Source of the DNA: Oscillatoriales cyanobacterium
GTDB taxonomy: Bacteria; Cyanobacteriota; Cyanobacteriia; Cyanobacteriales; Laspinemataceae
Assembly (NCBI GenBank): GCA_011390955.1
Contig: JAABRM010000070.1
Location: 1 to 36,386, forward strand
DNA length: 36,386 bases
Direction of reading: 5' to 3'
The position numbers and the translations under genes are program-made. Shown piece by piece: positions 32,183 to 36,386 of this stretch. Each line of letters starts with the position of its first letter. The stretch's first letter is position 1. The notes below the pieces were generated by a model. The model ran no database searches and was not told the origin of the DNA. It saw only the letters and a program-made list of their open reading frames with translations.

Positions 32183-33973
32183 CTATGGGCTAAAACTAGG
32201 ATCCTTTCGTTTACTCCCTTCTTGGGGACGCCCCCAGATAATTCGCTCATGTTTATATACGACCATGCCCGGTTTCGCCCCTTTGGGTTTATAAACATAT
32301 TTGGGTTTGGTGTAGACCACGGGGACTTGTTCGCTTTGTCGCCCGCGACTATAATAAGCAGTTAAATCGGCGGCATATTGCAAGTCCGCATCATCAGCAA
32401 CGGTTCCCGGATTTAGTCGCAATAAGGTATGACTACCGGCAATTTCTTGGGTGTGAAACCACAGGTCATAGTCCCCAGCTAATCGAAAACTTAATCGATC
32501 GTTTTGGCGGTTGTTTCTACCGATGAGAATTTCAAAGCCACTGGGAGATAAATAACGGTGAAAATCCGTAACCGGGGTTTGGTTTTGACTGCGGCGATCG
32601 GGGTCTGGGAGATAGCCTTGCTGCATTAGTTCATCGCGGATTTCTTCTAAGGCAGAAAGGTCTTGGTGATTCTGATAGCGATCGATTTGAGCAATGGCTA
32701 ATTCTACTTGTTCTAAGTAGTCAATTTCTCCTTGCACTTCTGCTAGTAAAGGTTCTACGGCGATGCGCGATCGCTTTAGTTTTTGGTGTTTTTTATAAAG
32801 TTTTTGGGCATTTTGTACCGCATTTTTGTCCGGTTCTAAAGCAATTTTTACGGGTTCACCTGTGGTAAAATCTGTTAAGGTAATCGAGTCCATCCCCGGT
32901 TGCCATTCATGCAAATAAGCCATTAGCAAATCGCCTTTTTCCCGATAGGCTTCTGCATCGTCGGATTGTTGTAAGCGATCGCGAAATCCTTGGGCCTTTA
33001 TTCTTAGTTTGGTGAGCAAGTTTTTGACTTTCTGCCCTAACTGGTGATGCAGTTGTTGGAAAATTTGCTGGTTTAGGCGATCGCTGTAATAGCGGTTAAG
33101 TATTTCTTGAACGGATTTAGTATTAGGATAATCTGGAAATATTGTTGCATCGGTTTCGGCATTTTTCCAGGGAATCAAATTATAGCCAGTTTCGGTAAAT
33201 CTTGGCTCAATTCCTGATAAGTCTCCTTGGGATAGTTGCGCTAAAATATGTAACCATTCTTGCCACCGTTGAAACAGCCGATCCCATTCCCCGTCAGTCA
33301 AAGATTCCGTAGCGCGATCGCTATTTAAACCGGCTGCTTCTATCATGGATTTAACTAAATGAGTGCTCAAACCTCGATAATTTTTTAGCAATTGTTGGCC
33401 CAAATTACCGGGAATTAAAGCCACCCGTTCTTGCCAACGAGACTTCTGTTCGGTCAAACTGGGGGCCGGGTCGGTCAGGGCTGGAGGACGTTCATAAGGT
33501 TGCCCCGTGAGCACTGGGCGAACGCTAGATTGTTTTTCGTTTACTTGGTGGGCGGTGGTGACAATTTGATTTTCTTGATTGGCCAAAATCACATTGCTGC
33601 GTTTGCCCATAATTTCTACATACAAATGCCATAAAATAGGGTCGCCCGGACGTTGGGCAAATTGCAAATCGATCGCCCGTTCCCAGGGGGCTAAAGCTTC
33701 AATTCCCACCAGGGCAAAACCACCGATTTGGTGACGCAATTGATCGCTAAAGGTAAAAGTGTCTGGAGTCCGGGGCGGTGGATCGCCAATGCAAATACAG
33801 GCAGCTTGAGGATGCCAGGAAATCGTCAGCCAATGGCGTTTTTTCAGGGTACGCAGGGCAAGGCAAATCGTGTGGCGATCGCGCTGAATCACTTGTTCCA
33901 GACGGGCTGGCAGGAGAAAATTCCGCAGTTCACCACAAGCAGCGGTGAGGGTGGTGAAGTCAACTGGTTGCAT
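32183..33973 (-). CDS. rqcH: NFACT-family protein (RqcH / Rqc2 homologue)
   Basis: 596 residues, starting MQPVDFTTLTAACGELRNFL. The NFACT-N domain (about 1-180) contains SDQLRHQIGGFALVGIEALA then PWERAIDLQFAQRPGDP and LYVEIMGKRSNVILANQENQ. A long coiled coil is in the middle (GQKVKNLLTKLRIKAQGFRD to IDYLEQVELAIAQIDRYQ). The NFACT-R domain (DUF814) ends it: RNNRQNDRLSFRLAGDYDLW, FHTQEIAGSHTLLRLNPG, LTAYYSRGRQSEQVPVVYTK, GAKPGMVVYKHERIIWGRP. RqcH binds stalled 50S subunits and, in studied bacteria, adds C-terminal alanine tails that mark nascent chains for degradation. The key Asp-Arg dipeptide of NFACT-N reads Glu-Arg here (WERAID). Confidence 0.9.
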   Translation of the reverse strand: MQPVDFTTLTAACGELRNFLLPARLEQVIQRDRHTICLALRTLKKRHWLTISWHPQAACICIGDPPPRTPDTFTFSDQLRHQIGGFALVGIEALAPWERAIDLQFAQRPGDPILWHLYVEIMGKRSNVILANQENQIVTTAHQVNEKQSSVRPVLTGQPYERPPALTDPAPSLTEQKSRWQERVALIPGNLGQQLLKNYRGLSTHLVKSMIEAAGLNSDRATESLTDGEWDRLFQRWQEWLHILAQLSQGDLSGIEPRFTETGYNLIPWKNAETDATIFPDYPNTKSVQEILNRYYSDRLNQQIFQQLHHQLGQKVKNLLTKLRIKAQGFRDRLQQSDDAEAYREKGDLLMAYLHEWQPGMDSITLTDFTTGEPVKIALEPDKNAVQNAQKLYKKHQKLKRSRIAVEPLLAEVQGEIDYLEQVELAIAQIDRYQNHQDLSALEEIRDELMQQGYLPDPDRRSQNQTPVTDFHRYLSPSGFEILIGRNNRQNDRLSFRLAGDYDLWFHTQEIAGSHTLLRLNPGTVADDADLQYAADLTAYYSRGRQSEQVPVVYTKPKYVYKPKGAKPGMVVYKHERIIWGRPQEGSKRKDPSFSP

Positions 33974-34411
33974 AAGTAAATGACGGTAAGAACAATCAGA
34001 ACAAAATATAAAGGAATCACAAGGAATAACTCAAAATCAGAGTTATCCGTTTAAGCTGTATCTGGCACTTCGTTTTTATTGTGAGGCTTTTTGTGTAGTA
34101 TCGCACGGAACGGGGCTTCTTCGCAGGGGAGCAGGGGAGCAGGGGAGCAGGGGAGCAGAGGAGCGGGGGAGCAGAGGAGCAGGGGAGCCCGCCGTCGGCA
34201 GAGGAGCGTCTTTCTCTCGTTCCCAGGGTCTCCCTGGGAATGCCCTTCTAGAGGCTCTGCCTCCTGTCACCTGCCGCTTGCTCTCGTTCTCTCGTTCCCA
34301 GGGTCTCCCTGGGAATGCCCTTCTAGAGGCTCTGCCTCCTGTCACCTGCCGCTTTCTGGCACGAGGCAGAGCCTCTAGGCGATGGTTCCCAGGCTGGAGC
34401 CTGGGAACCAG
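33974..34411. repeat. Short tandem repeats and CTCGTTCCCAGG repeats upstream of the RemA-like gene
   Basis: About 34122-34188: GGGGAGCA octamers. About 34213-34358: two near-identical units starting TCGTTCCCAGGGTCTCCCTG, including TCTAGAGGCTCTGCCTCCTG and TCACCTGCCGCTT. 34362-34405: inverted part CGAGGCAGAGCCTCTAGG and TTCCCAGGCTGGAGCCTGGG. Open frames on both strands here come only from the repeats. 33974-34121 shows nothing I recognise. Confidence 0.8.
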
Positions 34412-34456
34412 AAAAGAGAGATGCATAGAAGAGAGATGCATAGAAGAGAGATGCAT
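34412..34456 (+). repeat. 15-bp tandem repeat x3 just upstream of the RemA-like gene
   Basis: Three units AGAAGAGAGATGCAT (first unit AAAAGAGAGATGCAT) at 34412-34426, 34427-34441 and 34442-34456, ending 17 bp before the start codon. Each unit contains the palindrome ATGCAT and an AGAGAG purine run that could act as a weak ribosome site. Confidence 0.85.
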
Positions 34457-34473
34457 AGAAGAGAAAAAAGAGA

Positions 34474-34731
34474 ATGGATATTCAGTTAATTAATATTGGT
34501 TTTGGTAATATTGTTTCTGCTAACCGAGTTATTGCGATTATTAGTCCAGACTCGGCCCCGATTAAAAGAATTATCAGTGAGGCGAAAGATGCTAATCGAC
34601 TGATTGATGCTACCTATGGGCGGCGCACCCGTGCGGTGATTATTACCGATTCTAATCATGTGATTTTATCGGCAATTCAGCCGGAAACTGTGGCGCATCG
34701 ATTTCTGAATAAAGATTTGACTAATAATTAG
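34474..34731 (+). CDS. remA: RemA/DUF370-family regulatory protein
   Basis: 85 residues, the usual size. [60 protein letters not shown] and [17 protein letters not shown] match the DUF370/YlzA (RemA) family throughout, including the conserved [10 protein letters not shown] segment. In Bacillus subtilis RemA is a DNA-binding activator of biofilm-matrix genes and precedes gmk; the same neighbour order is seen here with 259 bp between the genes. The cyanobacterial role is not established. The upstream tandem repeats may affect its expression. Ribosome site weak (purine-rich AGAGAAAAAAGAGA). Confidence 0.9.
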   Translation: MDIQLINIGFGNIVSANRVIAIISPDSAPIKRIISEAKDANRLIDATYGRRTRAVIITDSNHVILSAIQPETVAHRFLNKDLTNN

Positions 34732-34979
34732 TTATATCACTTGTCAGAGTTATGAAGTAAGTAGGTGAACATAATTAATTGCACTTTTCGTTCCCCACCG
34801 TAAATCCTTGGATTCCCGCCTTCGCGGGAATGACAGGTTTTTTTGTAAGTTTACGGGCAGAAATAAATGCACCACAGACCATATCAGAAGAAAAACTGTC
34901 ATTCCCGCGAAGACGGGAATCCAGAAAAACTCTGTATTTCATCCGCATTGCTACCGCTATATTATTTCACTCACTATTT
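34732..34979. repeat. Inverted pair of TGGATTCCCGCCTTCGCGGG elements
   Basis: 28-nt arms at 34809-34836 and 34896-34923 are inverted copies with one difference, separated by about 60 bp. Each arm is itself a small hairpin (TTCCCGC with GCGGGAA). The same sequence type (spurious translations IPAFAGMT and FPRRRES) is widespread across bacteria as a REP/MITE-like repeat. Inverted REP pairs of this type are often mobilised by REP-associated transposases; none is in the window. Confidence 0.85.
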
Positions 34980-34990
34980 ATGGGTAAATT

Positions 34991-35536
34991 ATGGGTAAAT
35001 TAATTGTTTTGACTGGGCCAAGTGGTGTGGGCAAAGGTACTTTGTTAACCGCACTTTTGCAGAATCATCCAGAGATTTATTTGTCAATTTCTGCGACTAC
35101 GCGATCGCCTCGTCCGGGAGAGGTTCACGGCCAAAATTATTACTTTTTGACCAAATCGCAGTTTGCGGAAATGATTGCCGCTGGGGAGTTTTTGGAGTGG
35201 GCAGAGTTTGCAGGCAATTACTACGGCACTCCCCGAAAAGCGATCGCCGACCAAATCGCTGAAGATAAAATTGTCCTATTAGAAATAGAAGTACAAGGGG
35301 CGAGACAAGTGCGGCAAAGTTTTCCCGAAGCCTTGCAAATTTTTATTTTACCTCCCTCTGTGGCAGAGTTAGAAAAACGCATTCGCGGACGCGGGCAAGA
35401 CCCAGAAGAAGCTATCTTAAAACGCCTGAAACAAGCAGAAACCGAACTCGCAGCCGCTTCCGAGTTTGACATTCAAATTGTCAACGATGACCTAAATCAA
35501 GCTTTATGTGCGATCGAGGCTGCTATTTTTAATTAG
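34991..35536 (+). CDS. gmk: Guanylate kinase
   Basis: 181 residues, normal for Gmk. Phosphorylates GMP/dGMP with ATP in the cytosol. The P-loop is GPSGVGKGTL (about residues 9-18). The GMP-binding region has SISATTRSPRPGEVHGQNYY and FLTKSQFAEMIAAGEFLEWA, then NYYGTPRKAI. LLEIEVQGARQVRQ is the Walker B-like segment, and RIRGRGQDPEEAILKRLKQA the lid. I chose ATG 34991. An 11-bp duplication (ATGGGTAAATT) creates another ATG at 34980 in a different frame, which would encode only MGKLWVN. No clear Shine-Dalgarno precedes either. Downstream is repeat DNA only. Confidence 0.96.
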   Translation: MGKLIVLTGPSGVGKGTLLTALLQNHPEIYLSISATTRSPRPGEVHGQNYYFLTKSQFAEMIAAGEFLEWAEFAGNYYGTPRKAIADQIAEDKIVLLEIEVQGARQVRQSFPEALQIFILPPSVAELEKRIRGRGQDPEEAILKRLKQAETELAAASEFDIQIVNDDLNQALCAIEAAIFN

Positions 35537-36386
35537 TCCCAGAAACCGGGTTTTTCTCGTTTTCTCTCGTTCCCAGGCTCTGCTCTCTCATTCCCAGGGT
35601 CTCCCTGGGAATGCCATTCTAGAGGCTCTGCCTCGTGTAAGGAACACACATATACACGAGGCAGAGCCTCGTTTTACCCGTTCCCAGGCAGAGCCTAGGA
35701 ACGAGGGAATTGTTCTTTGTTGTTTGTTGTTTGTTCTTTGTTGTTTGTTCTTTGTTAACGACCAACGATCAACAATCAACCATCAACCAACAACAATTTT
35801 TTTCATTTTCTCTCGTTCCCAGGCTCTGCCTGGGAATGCCATTCTAGAGGCTCTGCCTCGTGTGAAAAACACACATATACACGAGGCAGAGCCTCGTTTT
35901 ACCCGTTCCCAGGCAGAGCCTAGGAACGAGAAAATTGTTCTTTGTTGTTTGTTGTTTGTTGTTTGTTGTTTGTTAACGACCAACGAGCAACAATCAACCA
36001 TCAACAATCAACCATCAACCAACAACCAACAACAATCAACAATCAACCAACAACAATCAACCATCAACCATCAACAATCAAAAAAAATGGTTTTTCCTAT
36101 TGACAATTTCCCCTATTTCTGGCAAAATACTCTTATAAAGATATAATGGGAATCCGTGTCGGCCTACGGGGTATTGATGACAGCGTAGGAAACGGACAAT
36201 ATAAAATAGGCCGCAGGGGAGCAGGGGGGCAGCCAATCGAGCAGGGGAGCAGGGGAGCAGGGGAGCAGGGGAGTGTGGGGAGAAGTGAAAAGAAATATCA
36301 CTTCACTATTCACTATTCACTGTCCCCTCCGCTCCTCTGCCCCTCTGCCCCTCCGCTCCTCTGCCCCTCTGCCCCCCCGCCCCCCC
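35537..36386. repeat. 850-bp repeat-only end of the window
   Basis: 35540-35557: AGAAACCGGG copy. 35566-35705 and 35812-35930: two copies of a CTCGTTCCCAGGCTCTG element with CTAGAGGCTCTGCCTCGTGT and GGCAGAGCCTAGGAACGAG, forming long hairpins. 35706-35760 and 35936-36085: TTGTTTGT and AACAATCAACC repeats. About 36213-36273 and 36325-36386: GGGGAGCA and CTCCTCTGCCC repeats. The 212-codon frame here is repeat-made. 36146-36210 is non-repetitive and I recognise no product in it. Confidence 0.8.
36100..36128 (+). promoter_or_regulatory. Possible promoter near the window end
   Basis: Perfect TTGACA (36100-36105) with CAAAAT (36123-36128) after 17 bp. It may drive a gene beyond the window edge. The -10 is weak, so this is tentative. 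Confidence 0.3.

Noticed and set aside
31952-32365. 137-codon plus-strand frame
   Set aside because: It overlaps the NFACT C-terminal domain antisense and shows no recognisable domain.
34779-35003. 74-codon frame with IPAFAGMT and FPRRRES
   Set aside because: These peptides are well-known false translations of the REP-like repeat.
35508-36146. 212-codon frame after gmk
   Set aside because: Made entirely of CTCGTTCCCAGG and TTGTTTGT repeats, and overlaps the gmk end in another frame.
36146-36210. Short frame beginning MGIRVGLRGIDDSVGNGQ
   Set aside because: It runs into GGGGAGCA repeats without a recognisable protein, and no ribosome site is seen.

Overview
The window looks like the chromosome of a filamentous cyanobacterium, probably of the Oscillatoriales type. 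The basis is the very frequent HIP1 octamer (GCGATCGC), heptamer-like short tandem repeats, CHAT/haemagglutinin and Calx-beta surface proteins, a PEP-CTERM protein, several toxin-antitoxin (TA) modules, and cyanobacterial-type PriA, IspD, NFACT, RemA-like and Gmk proteins. The genus is inference; no rRNA or other taxonomic marker is present.

Layout. 1-5.3 kb: the 3' part of a giant beta-helical haemagglutinin-like protein ending in a CHAT protease domain. 5.3-8.6 kb: ispD (minus) divergent from a family 9 glycosyltransferase, then an Uma2-type nuclease, separated by dense short repeats. 8.6-10.3 kb: a ParDE-type TA pair set between composite repeats. 10.3-15.8 kb: a YqiA-like esterase; a likely three-gene unit (small exported protein, beta-rich outer-envelope protein, second CHAT protease); and a repeat-rich lipoprotein with a strong terminator. 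16.1-18.7 kb: priA (minus). 19.7-26.6 kb: a 2030-residue secreted subtilisin/kexin-like protease with DUF4114, Calx-beta and propeller-like regions, followed by a parvulin-type prolyl isomerase. 27-31.5 kb: a PEP-CTERM protein, then small cassettes separated by composite repeats: a coiled-coil gene pair, a YafQ/RelE-like TA pair with a damaged toxin start, a PIN TA pair with a frameshifted toxin, and HigBA. 32.2-34 kb: an NFACT/RqcH homologue (minus). 34.4-35.5 kb: RemA-like gene and gmk. 35.5 kb to the end: repeats only.

How the parts work together. Housekeeping genes (ispD, priA, rqcH-like, remA-gmk) alternate with accessory blocks of two kinds. The first is extracellular: two CHAT proteases, a beta-barrel-like partner, a lipoprotein, a giant protease with its isomerase, and a PEP-CTERM protein. 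Four of these proteins carry in-frame coding minisatellites. The second is a set of TA cassettes embedded in palindromic repeats. Two of the four toxins appear inactivated by small indels, and in both cases the antitoxin frame is intact.

The best candidates for something undescribed are: (a) the three-gene CHAT unit at 11.27-14.88 kb next to a haemagglutinin-CHAT fusion; (b) a composite palindromic element that repeatedly flanks the small cassettes; (c) a hairpin element whose inner arms differ between copies but stay complementary; (d) the two-gene coiled-coil cassette at 28.2-28.7 kb.
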